From Gracilaria vermiculophylla (Eukaryota > Rhodophyta > Florideophyceae > Gracilariales > Gracilariaceae), in assembly GCA_019155205.2 (NCBI GenBank), contig JAHNZQ020000010.1, positions 946,216 through 976,953 on the forward strand: 30,738 nucleotides of DNA. The letters are read 5' to 3'. The notes under the pieces were generated by a model that was given only the letters and a program-made list of their open reading frames with translations, was not told the origin of the DNA and did not search any database. A program made the position numbers and the translations under genes. Position 1 is the stretch's first letter; the number at the start of each line of letters is the position of its first letter. This document shows positions 1-8,050 of this stretch, piece after piece.

Positions 1-505
1 ATAGAGGGAACCTCTCCTGTACGGATGAATAACTTTGAAACGCCGCTGCGGGGAGCAGCTGCGCGGTTTGGGAGCGAACCTCCGCACGGACAACATCTGA
101 GATCACCTCAAGGAAGGGATCGGAATCTAGCAAAGCATCCACAGCACGGTCAGCGCTCTCCGTTGCGATATCCTCCACAAGGGCGTGGCGGCGCGCTCCG
201 AAGTGGGCTTCAACACCTGCAGGAATTCTTTCGACCAGCACGTGTGAGAGCCAATCCGTAAGGCGCGGGGCTAGAGACTCCGAGAGGGTGCTAGCCTCCG
301 GGTGTTCCCGTCCCTGCAGCTCCTGAGGTGGCGGCTGCGATGCCGTGTGCGGTTCTTCAACCTCCACATCAGCGTTCTCCAGAGGTGCTGCGGGGGATCT
401 CGCTTGCCTGCGATCATGCATTCTTCTAAGGCGATTCCTGAAACGCTCCACAGAGGAGCCAGGATTTCGAAGGAGACTTTCAGGGTCCTCCAGGGTGGCG
501 GCCAT
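1..505 (-). CDS. gag: Gag N-terminal region of E1b (partial, open to the window edge)
   Basis: An uninterrupted frame begins with an ATG at 505-503 in a good context (GAG ATG GCC GCC) and stays open to position 1, at least 168 codons. The start MAATLEDPESLL is followed by a basic stretch (VERFRNRLRRM), a Pro/Gln-rich linker, and a segment around FGARRHALVEDIATES that matches the E1 Gag region upstream of 16361. Gag is the structural protein that assembles the retrotransposon particle. This copy shows what E1 has lost: the E1 region lacks this ATG and carries an in-frame stop. The assignment rests on position after LTR and PBS and on similarity to the E1 gag; no capsid motif is visible in this N-terminal part. 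Confidence 0.72.
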   Translation of the reverse strand, partial: MAATLEDPESLLRNPGSSVERFRNRLRRMHDRRQARSPAAPLENADVEVEEPHTASQPPPQELQGREHPEASTLSESLAPRLTDWLSHVLVERIPAGVEAHFGARRHALVEDIATESADRAVDALLDSDPFLEVISDVVRAEVRSQTAQLLPAAAFQSYSSVQERFPL

Positions 506-735
506 CTCCTGGGGAGCGCTGCGCGTGCTGCGCCCACCGACGGAGCTGGGTGCTTGGGGATCCTGTAGGGGGGTTTCCATGGGATGTTCTGAGGGGTCCA
601 TATAGGAATAGGTCGGGGGTGATTTGCTTCCACTTCCGGATCACCATAAGGAAGAATTCCACTGTTGGGGGTTGGTCATTGCAAACTAGAAACACGGTTC
701 TGCTGCGACTTGTGCGAATCCTTTAGGAACTGTGA

Positions 736-755
736 CCTTCTAAGTCGGGAGACCA
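736..755 (-). other. Primer-binding site of E1b
   Basis: Read on the minus strand, the LTR ends in CA, two bases (AC) follow, and then TGGTCTCCCGACTTAGAAGG. A TGG start two bases from the LTR is what a tRNA-primed PBS looks like. The matching primer would end in AGTCGGGAGACCA. The same signal sits at the equivalent place in E1 and E2. I cannot name the tRNA. Confidence 0.6.
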
Positions 756-757
756 GT

Positions 758-1311
758 TGTGGTACTGTCAGCCCTCCTGTCGAGGTAGTAAAGCACAACG
801 TCTGTTAGGAGTTTTTGTTGACTCCAAAGGCGCGTATTGCTAAAGGTGGTCTCTGGTATTTGCTGTCCCGAGCCGGGGGAATTCTGAAAGGGATCCGCAA
901 ACACCAAGCGGAGGGGGAGGTTCACTGGGCAGACAGTGATCCTACAGGCGCTGCTATGATGCGACCTGGGGATCGGCGACTTAGAAACCTGCGTGAATAG
1001 ACAAGAGACTCCAACCGGAAAATGTAGAAGAAAACTCAAGGGTGCTTCTCTTTACTTCCTTAGAGGTGGAGCTCAACCGGCAGCTTAAATATCAAGCCGG
1101 GAGCCCGCCTCGGCAGGTCTCACTACTGTGCTAATTACCTGCATAAAATATCTAAAATAAATAATAAATTCTACCGTACCTCAAGGATACTGTAGCCCAC
1201 GCGGGCGAGATTATGCACCACGTGGCCCAGCCAATAAATTACGAACCCTCCTTAGGAATATAATACCTTAAGGCCAAACCACCATATGTCCGTAGAAGCC
1301 ACTGTACTACA
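758..1311 (-). repeat. 5' LTR of E1b (family 1, 554 bp)
   Basis: On the plus strand it begins TGTGGTACTGTCA and ends CACTGTACTACA, so it has TG...CA ends. Three other copies of this LTR occur at 1538-2091, 6985-7538 and 16914-17466, with the same length to within one base. AT-rich runs at about 1140-1190 (repeated AATAAA-like words) may hold the promoter or polyadenylation signals. Confidence 0.88.
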
Positions 1312-1537
1312 GCGCCGACCACTCTAAAACAGATACTTCGGACTCCTGTAGCAAATTGTTGATTACAGATGCAGTGCACACAGGTGCATTATCCTGTTGA
1401 AAAACGAAATTTTTTTCAAGGTAATATAAACCAAAAGATAGCAAATAGTAGTATAAAACTTCTTGATATTTTTTCGCGTTCATGGTGGTTTCAATAAATG
1501 CAATTTCAGTCAAATCTTTTTTGGAAATGCCCGCCCA
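1312..1537 (-). pseudogene. Tc1-A transposase, middle-to-C-terminal fragment
   Basis: The minus strand reads WAGISKKDLTEIAF, then FVFQQDNAPV, with the second catalytic Asp of Tc1 transposases, and then LEWSA, where family-1 LTR E1b begins at 1311. The downstream SPDLNPIEN block with the catalytic Glu is therefore missing here. At the other end it stops at WAG, abutting a solo LTR at 1538. The preceding part of the same transposase, ending in VMVWA, lies at 24847-25401. I therefore read this as one Tc1 copy split by later insertions. It is closely related to Tc1-B at 25751-26925. Confidence 0.82.
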
Positions 1538-2091
1538 TATGGTATCGTCAGTTTTCCTTATAAGGAGGAAGAGCATAACGTCCATTAGGAGTTTTTGTTG
1601 GCTCCAAAGGCACTAATTTTTAACGGAGATCTCCGGTAATCGCTGTCACGAGCTGGGTGAATCCTGAGAGGGGATCTGCAAACACCAAGCGGACAGGGGG
1701 GTTCACTGGACAGACAATGCTGCTACAGGCGCTGCTACGAGTCGATCTGGAGATCGGGAGCTCAGAAGCCTTGAAGATGTTCAACGAGAGTCTCCAACTG
1801 GAAAAATAGACGTAGACTTAAGGTTGCATGGTGTACTCTCTCAGAGCTGGAGCACGACCGCCAGATTAAGTATCATGCCGGTAGCTTACCTCGACAAGTC
1901 TCACTACTGTAGTAATTGCCCACAACAATGAATCAAAATAAATCTAGATTCTACCGTCTCTCGAGGATACTGTAGTGCACGTGGGCCGACTTCTGCACCA
2001 CGTGGCTCCGTTAATAAAATACGAACCCTTCTTAAGAACATCGCGCCACAAAGCCACTTCAAAAAATCATCTCAAGATCCACTGTAGTACA
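1538..2091 (-). repeat. Solo LTR of family 1 (LTR1c), host of E2
   Basis: This 554-bp block has the same ends and length as the other family-1 LTRs (start TATGGTATCGTCA, end CACTGTAGTACA) but no internal sequence beside it. GCCCA precedes it at 1533-1537, and GCCCA recurs at 24847-24851 beyond E2, exactly where the Tc1-A frame resumes. That is a perfect 5-bp TSD. The last four bases TACA plus G form the target duplicated by E2. Confidence 0.85.
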
Positions 2092-2092
2092 G

Positions 2093-2622
2093 TATGAGAT
2101 AGTGTCCTAAACGCGGGGCGAGCCGGAGCGGTCAGAAGACAGGTTGAGCGTCTAGACAAGTATACAGCGTCCGAATGGAAGAAGGTGCCGAGTGGTCGAA
2201 GGAAGAGTGGGCTGTTGATGTCGCCAAATGCGTGCTGGTACGCGCGGATGGGCAGGAACAGCCTGTGAAACCTTAGCGTACGTGTGAATGATCTACCGCA
2301 GTTCTGACTTAGTGAGGAAGACGTCCAACAAAGGGTGCTTGCCGTTTACTTACTTGGGTGCCGGCGGGGCCGAGATACAAATAAATGTCTGGCATACACG
2401 CTACAGTACTATCGGTGCTCTTCTCACAAGACCGAAAAACTAATGTAGGGTCTACTACCTACAGTGCCAAACTACACACGTGGCATACCTGCACGTCCCG
2501 GTGCAGGGCCAGTCTGCGGTGTCACGAGTGGCACCGTGCCGTGGTCGTGCACGTCCCATGCGGTCAAAACCTAGCTAGCCATCCTGTCACGTCCGTCTCC
2601 GTCTTCTGCCCACTATACGATA
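2093..2622 (-). repeat. 3' LTR of E2 (family 2, about 530 bp)
   Basis: It aligns with 24310-24842 from TATGAGATAGTGTCC (TGTGAGATAG in the other copy) to CCACTATACGATA (CGACA in the other copy). The two copies differ at many positions by eye, so the insertion is old. It is unrelated to the family-1 LTR, although both families begin TGTGG/TGTGA on the plus strand. Confidence 0.88.
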
Positions 2623-2635
2623 GAACCCCCTTCTC
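2623..2635 (-). other. Polypurine tract of E2
   Basis: The minus strand reads GAGAAGGGGGTTC directly upstream of the 3' LTR. A purine run here is the usual second-strand primer of LTR retrotransposons. Position and composition both fit. Confidence 0.6.
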
Positions 2636-3511
2636 AGATTTTGCTCCATCCTCAGAGCGTAGGGGTGGGACGCTTCGCGTCGCGTCCGAGTGCGCTTGGA
2701 GGAGCACACACGCACGCGAGCGCGCGCTGCCCTTTTGCATACAGTAAATGAATTGGCCCGGTTGGGGAGCGACGCATCCGATCCGGTCTGAGCCCAAGCC
2801 AGCCATGCGCTGCCGTTGTGATCGTGCCGAAGTCCGTTTGGTTGCGCTTCCCAACAGTGGATTTATCCGTATGGCAGCGCGCGGCGACTGCGTGTGGCGC
2901 AAAGTGAATGTGCCCTCAAGGGCGGGGGGGGACTATGTCAGTTTTCTGCGCCCCCCGTTGGGTCAGTTGCGTGCCAAACGGTCATCGGCAGCGCGCGCGT
3001 ACGCTCACAAAATTCGATGGACGCCTCTGGTGCCCTTAGCCGTTCGGATTCCATGACGTTGCCGACTGCGGCGGTGCGAAGCCATGTCAAAGCTCTTCCA
3101 GCCCGTTCGGTCGAACAAACCTCATGCAGTCCGTCCGAGGTGCCGGAATGGCATGGCGCGACTCCGCATCGATCGCACGCACGTCTATAAAGGCAGCAGC
3201 GTCTATTTCGGTCATCCGCAGAGTAAACAGCCCTTCAGGGCGGAGGATGAATACATCAATTCTCCCCCAGCTTGTTTGGTTTGGCAATCTACGCACGGCC
3301 CGTGACGGTCTTTATCCACGTCAAAAGGGGTCCACTTTCGGTCCTCCGTTGCCCGTATGGTTGTCAGTGTCCGTTCCGGTCCCGTGCGAATTGAGTTGTC
3401 CTTCAGAGCGTTGGGAAACTATGTAAGGTCCCCCTCAGCCTGTTTGGCACACAATGTACAAACGGTCTTCGACGGACTAGTCCGAGCATAGAGAAAATCC
3501 GAAGCGGGCGT
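2636..3511. other. E2 internal region between 3' LTR and ORF 3512-4084; no recognisable gene
   Basis: GC- and CpG-rich sequence with recurrent GTCCG/CGGTC words, like the rest of E2. Several overlapping open frames of 70-120 codons exist on both strands, but none shows a motif or consistent coding character. It includes a G8 run near 2925 and alternating CG/AC sequence near 2705-2730. I cannot assign a function. Confidence 0.5.
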
Positions 3512-4084
3512 ATGCCATGTCAAACGGTCACTTGGGCTACGTATGGGCCCACAAGTAGCGTTGCCGAGCAACCCATGGCCGCTAGTGCGGGCACCATACG
3601 GTTGCAGACCAGTTCTCCGTCTGTTGCGAACGCGAGGGCGTGTTGTCCAAAGCGATCCGCAACGTTGCCTTTGTTGTCCGTGTGCGTCGTAACGCCGCGC
3701 GCTGCAGATGATAGAGATGCAAAATCATGCGGACCTTATGTTCTATTGAACAGGTACAGGTTCGCGCACGACAAAGACGGCAAAGCTCTTCTGGACAAGC
3801 GCGTCTTGCGCCCATTTGCAAATGACCGTACGGGTAAAAGTTCTAATCCGAGCGGCTCGTCAGCATCCCCAGTTCAGTCAGCGGTCGTAAAAGGGCTCAT
3901 GATGCGTCTTTTATCGACCAGAAGAATGTGTCACGTAGAACAGAGAGCGAAGGAAGAGGTCCAACACCACGCGTACAATGCGCGGTCTGTGTGCATAGTA
4001 GATATGGGCGTTTTCTGTGCACGTCCGGCGGGACTGCATCCCAAAAAAAAATCGCAAATTTGCGGTACCGGTAGCTCATCCTAG
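3512..4084 (+). CDS. Hypothetical 190-residue ORF antisense to E2
   Basis: This is the longest open frame in the E2 3' region and runs opposite to gag-pol. The product is basic and Ser/Ala-rich, with no membrane segment or motif I recognise. Its middle part (around YRFAHDKDGKALLDKRV) looks the most protein-like. It occupies the same slot, between integrase and 3' LTR on the opposite strand, as the larger antisense frame of E1, but I see no sequence similarity between them. It may be a chance ORF in CG-rich DNA or a decayed accessory gene. Confidence 0.25.
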   Translation: MPCQTVTWATYGPTSSVAEQPMAASAGTIRLQTSSPSVANARACCPKRSATLPLLSVCVVTPRAADDRDAKSCGPYVLLNRYRFAHDKDGKALLDKRVLRPFANDRTGKSSNPSGSSASPVQSAVVKGLMMRLLSTRRMCHVEQRAKEEVQHHAYNARSVCIVDMGVFCARPAGLHPKKKSQICGTGSSS

Positions 4085-4389
4085 AGCCATGCGTACGTGC
4101 GCCATTCGGTATCCGATTCGATTGCCGGTATCGTAATGTACTAAAACATGGATCAGTTTCAAAGATTCAAAAACAATACAAGCAGCGAGTCTACAACAGA
4201 CACTCTAGCTTCTTCCACATGTCCCCGAATGGAGTATCTAACGCCCGTTCTACTCCCATCACCCTAATTTGACCATTAACGTCCAAACATTTAGTCGAAA
4301 TGCAAAGAACTCGATGTCCTCAAGGAACTCAATTACGCACTAAAACTGGGTCAAAAGCGCCGTGACCACATGCCAAAATACGCCGACTT
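4085..4389. other. 3' flank of the pogo-like transposase; no gene seen
   Basis: AT content rises at about 4140. This stretch probably spans the left end of the pogo-like element. A weak match between TGTACTAA near 4136 and the inverted TTAGTACA near 6630 could be remnants of terminal repeats, but it is too short to rely on. Confidence 0.3.
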
Positions 4390-6198
4390 TTAATGGGTCA
4401 TCAAGGTATCCGCAGCGCCCAAACTGATCCATAGCCTCCGTGCATCGCGACGAGCGCTTCGATTCGCCGCAAGATTCTTATTACGCTCACCTCGCTTTGA
4501 CAGCCAGATCTGGTGAGCTCGCTTTTCGCGCTGAACTCGCATACGATCACGCTGCTTCTCCGCCAGCTCGCACTGCTTTTGCAGACGATTCGTCTCTGCC
4601 TGCAAAGCTCTTTCAGCTTTTTCTCTTCCCGCTTCAACGCGACGCACTTCCCGAGTTTTCAACGCGGTAAGCACAGCATTTTCCGTCAGCAGCAATCCAC
4701 TCGTCGTGTATAGCGTTCCATTAACTAACACCTCTCCATCGCTTCGCAAAAGGTTTGAGCAAGATGAAAACGACTTTACAAGCTCCCCATAGGTGAAGAA
4801 CGCGGCCGATTGTGACGCAGCACCCTCCCAGTTCGTAATATTTGTTGCGTTGATAACACCGGCGTTGACTCCTCCACACTCACTGTCCCATAACCCCCAA
4901 GCGCGAAACCCGCTGATGATGTTCTGAAACATAAGCGCCTGGTTGTATGATCGCGTGAGCAACTCGAAAAATGTATACACATCGTTCTTAGTATCTTCTC
5001 CCGCAAACAGCTTACGCTTGTTCAGCTCATTCCGAAAGGCGGTCTTGTATGGAGGGAAAACGGAAAAGTCCAACTGTTGTGTGCGATGGCTTGTGTGCGC
5101 TGGTAAGCCAACGACTACTATGAGATTTTCCTTGAAGAGCTGCAATACCTTAAAGGAACAGTGCGCGCCGTTTCCTTCTAGTGCGAGCACGATATTCTTG
5201 GGTTCTTATCTGACCTGTGCCGTTTCATTCACAAACGTCTTTCCCCACTGGTAGAAGATTTCGGTATCAATACCTGCTTTCTCTCTATACACGCAATGGG
5301 CGGTGGGTGGTAAGTATTTTGATGGCGTCTCCGTTGTTCCGTCCACTGTTCTTCGATGTTTTGCCTGCTTTCCTGGCAGGACTGCAAGAGGGCTCCATGC
5401 TCTTCCGTCTGCCGAAATAACTGGCATCAATGTAACATGATCAGCGTTTGAAGACCACTTCAACTCCACAGAATTGCTTCGGTCCTTTGAATAGAATATT
5501 GCTTTAGCACGAGAACGTTCCGCTGTTTGGGTAGAAAAGCCACTTTCGTCAATGTTGAAGACTTGGTCGGGGCTCTGAATCTTGAATTCTTTGAAAATCT
5601 GTTCGAGCCTCGCAAAATGTTTCGCCAGATATGTTAGTGACATTGCAAGTTGACCAGGCTTTTCTAACTGCGATTTTAGTTTGAGAGAAAATTCTGGATG
5701 TCGCCTCAAGAAGTTCCGAACAAAACCATCGCCTGGTTTTTTGTTGTGAAAAGGCAGTTTTGATCTACGGTGAGCTAGTAATGACTGCACGTAATGTTGT
5801 ACCAATTCTTTGAGAAAGTTTCGTGACAATGGGGTTCCGCGATGGGAGAAAGACAAAACAGTCTCTTTGATTATGCTTTCTTCTGCTTCGGTGAAATGTG
5901 GTTTGCGTCCTCTTTTCTGTTGTGGTTTGTTAAGAAATTGTCTCGTATTGAGTCTCTGCAGGGATGCGTTAGGCAGTTGATGCTTCAGTGCGCATTTTCG
6001 GATTGATGTCCCCGAACTCCGGAGCTCAGTTAAAGCTCTTGCATATTCATTGCGAGACTGGTGTTGTTTTGTGGCGAGGATGCGCCTTTGAGGCATCGTG
6101 GTTACTAACCGGTCAGGCACAGGACCGAATTGGATTGGTGGTATTGGGAGTCGTGTGAGCGGGCATTGACATTGGTGAAGGAGACGACATGGCGACAT
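4390..6198 (-). pseudogene. Pogo/Tigger-like DDE transposase with one in-frame stop
   Basis: One frame runs from an ATG at 6198 (or the better-placed ATG at 6096) to a stop at 4390-4392, broken only by TAA at 5206-5208. Counting from 6096: a helix-turn-helix at about 14-50 (RNEYARALTELRSS...), a CENP-B-type second DNA-binding region at about 60-136 ending FVRNFLRRHPEF, and the DDE core with first Asp at 183 (FNIDESGF). The block that is usually DGHGSH or DGNGAH reads LALEGNGAH (Glu 307), and GLPAHTSHRTQQLDFSVF holds the third Asp at about 343. A Lys/Arg/Glu-rich coiled coil follows in the last 100 residues. About 570-600 residues is normal for this superfamily. With a stop in the core and Asp-to-Glu at the second catalytic position, it is unlikely to be active. 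Confidence 0.88.
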
Positions 6199-6210
6199 TT
6201 GATGGAACAA

Positions 6211-6984
6211 AGGGCGCCAAATCTGATGGCCAGCTTAGATTTGAAATCATATGAGCCGTTTTGAGCCCTCAAAGCGCCACTGTTTCGGAGATATCAGGCA
6301 AACACTGAATCGGCGTTTTTTTGCGGTACGGACAGGCAATTTCCGCGCGCGATGTTTTTTTTTTATTCGCCTTGCAGGTAACCTCTGCCCATTCAGTCGC
6401 GCGCGCTGCGCATACGCCGGCAGAGGCTACGCAACAGACGTCCGCGCCGGCTTGCGTGCACCTATGGCCTGCGCACAGTACTACGCCGTGCAACAAAGCT
6501 TTGGTTGCCTCACGGCGCGCTACCTGAACGTTCGGTGAATTCATTGATGCAGCCCTATCCCGTTCGGTTTCCTTTCCGGACAGCGTACGACGACTGTCAG
6601 AATCTCTTGCAGCCCAGTACTGTACATATTAGTACACAGTAGCAGCGTAAAGTATGACGAAAGAATCCCGCAAGTGCAGTTCGCCAGCGGGAGTGAGAGA
6701 CCTAATTGAAAAGCGGATAGAGTAAATCTTTTGTCGAATAAAGCGCGCTACTATAGAAAAAGCAACGCAAGATATCAAGTTGAAAAAGAAACAATCCATT
6801 CACGTACGAAGAAAATGGATACATTGAAAGTCCGAGATGGTCCCAACGAATGAAATCAGTTCCTCCCCCTCCCGAAAGCGGCACAGATTCCATACAATTT
6901 CTGCGACGCAAGTAGCGGGCAATAAAGTGTTGGGGTATATTATGAGGTGGTTTAAGCGTGTCCTCTCGGGATCAGTATCCGCGC
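6211..6984. other. 5' flank of the pogo-like transposase and E2 sequence next to E1; no gene seen
   Basis: The part to about 6540 is probably the pogo-element 5' region; it has a T10 run near 6357 and CG-rich sequence. An imperfect inverted repeat (TACTGTAC at 6618-6625, GTACACAGTA at 6632-6641) could form a small hairpin. Sequence from about 6650 to 6984 should be E2 3' region, because E1 begins at 6985. Short open frames on both strands lack any motif. Confidence 0.4.
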
Positions 6985-7538
6985 TGTGGAACTGTCAACC
7001 CTCCTCTCGAGGCAGTAAAGCACAACGTGTGTTAGGGGTTTTTGATGAATTCCAAGTTGCGTGTTCCTAAAGGTGGTCCCCGGTATCGCTGTCGCGAGCC
7101 GGGGGAGTTCTTAAAGGGGATCCGCAAACACCAAGCGGAGGGGGGAGGTTCACTGGGCGGATGATGCTTCTACAGGCGCTGCTATGATGCGACCTGGGGA
7201 TCAGCGGCTTAGAAACCTGAGTTGATCGACAAGAGACTCCAACCGGAAAAGTAGATGAAGACTCAAGGATGCTTGTCTTTACTTCCCCAGAGGTGGTGCT
7301 CCTCCGGCAGGTCAAATACCAAGCCGGAAGCCCGCCTCGGCAGGTCTCACTACTTTGCTAATTACCTGCATAAATTAAATAAAATAAATAATAATTCTAC
7401 CGTCCCTTAAGGATACTTTATCGTACGTCGGGCGGAATTATGCACCACATGGCCCAGCTAATAAAATACGAGCCCTCCTTAGGAACATTATACCATAAGG
7501 GCACACCACCATCTTTCCTTGGGAGCCACTGTACTACA
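6985..7538 (-). repeat. 3' LTR of E1
   Basis: The plus strand runs from TGTGGAACTGTCAACCC to CACTGTACTACA. It pairs with 16914-17466 and matches the LTRs at 758-1311 and 1538-2091. AT-rich words (AAATAAATAATAATT near 7377-7395) are the likeliest place for promoter or poly(A) signals, as in the other copies. Confidence 0.9.
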
Positions 7539-7540
7539 TA

Positions 7541-7551
7541 CCCCTTTTCCT
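7541..7551 (-). other. Polypurine tract of E1
   Basis: The minus strand reads AGGAAAAGGGG, two bases before the 3' LTR. It is the expected plus-strand primer and marks the junction between LTR and internal sequence. Confidence 0.65.
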
Positions 7552-8050
7552 AAATTGCACCACGTCTTCGAGGTGCATCTTCCTATTCCTTGATCCGCGG
7601 TGTGGCTCCTATCGGTGTTGAGGCCAGCGTGGCCTCCGGCGATTGGCAAGTTTTCTCCTTCAGGCGATCCTCTTTTCTTTCAAACTCCTGCGCGGCGTAT
7701 TGCCACGGGCTCGCATTTCATTCCTTGCGGCGTTTGTGGGCCCTGGTCTTCCTTAACCAGGCTCCGCCTCCGCCTTCTTAATGTCAACCGTGGGTTCTGC
7801 CGCGCCAGTAAGCGGCGCGTGTCAGCGTTTCCCGGCGTGCCGTGCACGGTGCAAGCGCACAACGTCCGTGGACGGAGCGTAGGTCAGTCCCGAGAGGATA
7901 CCGACCCCCCCTGGAGGCATTCGCCACTCCGATTCCTTCAAGGCTTCTTCTCTTGGAAACACCCGCTTCCTCGCGTCCGCTCGTCTAATCTTCGTGCAGG
8001 TGCAAAACTAATAATACTCTCGTCCGCCCTCCTGTCGTTCTCTGTTGGAT
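7552..8050. other. E1 internal region upstream of the antisense frame; uncertain coding
   Basis: A plus-strand frame at 7600-8082 (about 160 codons) contains FIPCGVCGPWSS followed by further Cys residues. It lies just before the long antisense frame but in a different phase. Two other frames are also open over parts of this stretch, so coding is not established. It could be a 5' exon, a leader or promoter region for the antisense gene, or chance ORFs. Confidence 0.3.

Larger units (their letters stand above)
1..1311 (-). mobile_element. E1b: 5' part of a family-1 Ty3/gypsy element, cut by the window edge
   Basis: From right to left this piece holds a 5' LTR, a primer-binding site, a leader and the N-terminal part of gag. 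It aligns by eye over its whole length with 16183-17466, the same part of element E1, so it is a second copy of that family in the same orientation. Its right end interrupts a Tc1 transposase reading frame at 1312. The rest of the element and its other LTR lie outside the window, so its TSD cannot be checked. Confidence 0.85.

Noticed and set aside
271..695. Minus ORFs 271-633 and 480-695 as separate genes
   Set aside because: They overlap the E1b gag frame in other phases; the gag frame from ATG 505 is the one conserved in E1 and continues to the window edge.
2385..2747. ORF 2385-2747 and overlapping 2564-2902 as genes
   Set aside because: They cross from the E2 3' LTR into internal sequence, and the LTR partner at 24310-24842 does not preserve the frame.
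4050..6350. TTTGCGGTAC words near 4055 and 6337 as pogo terminal repeats
   Set aside because: They are in direct, not inverted, orientation, and too short.
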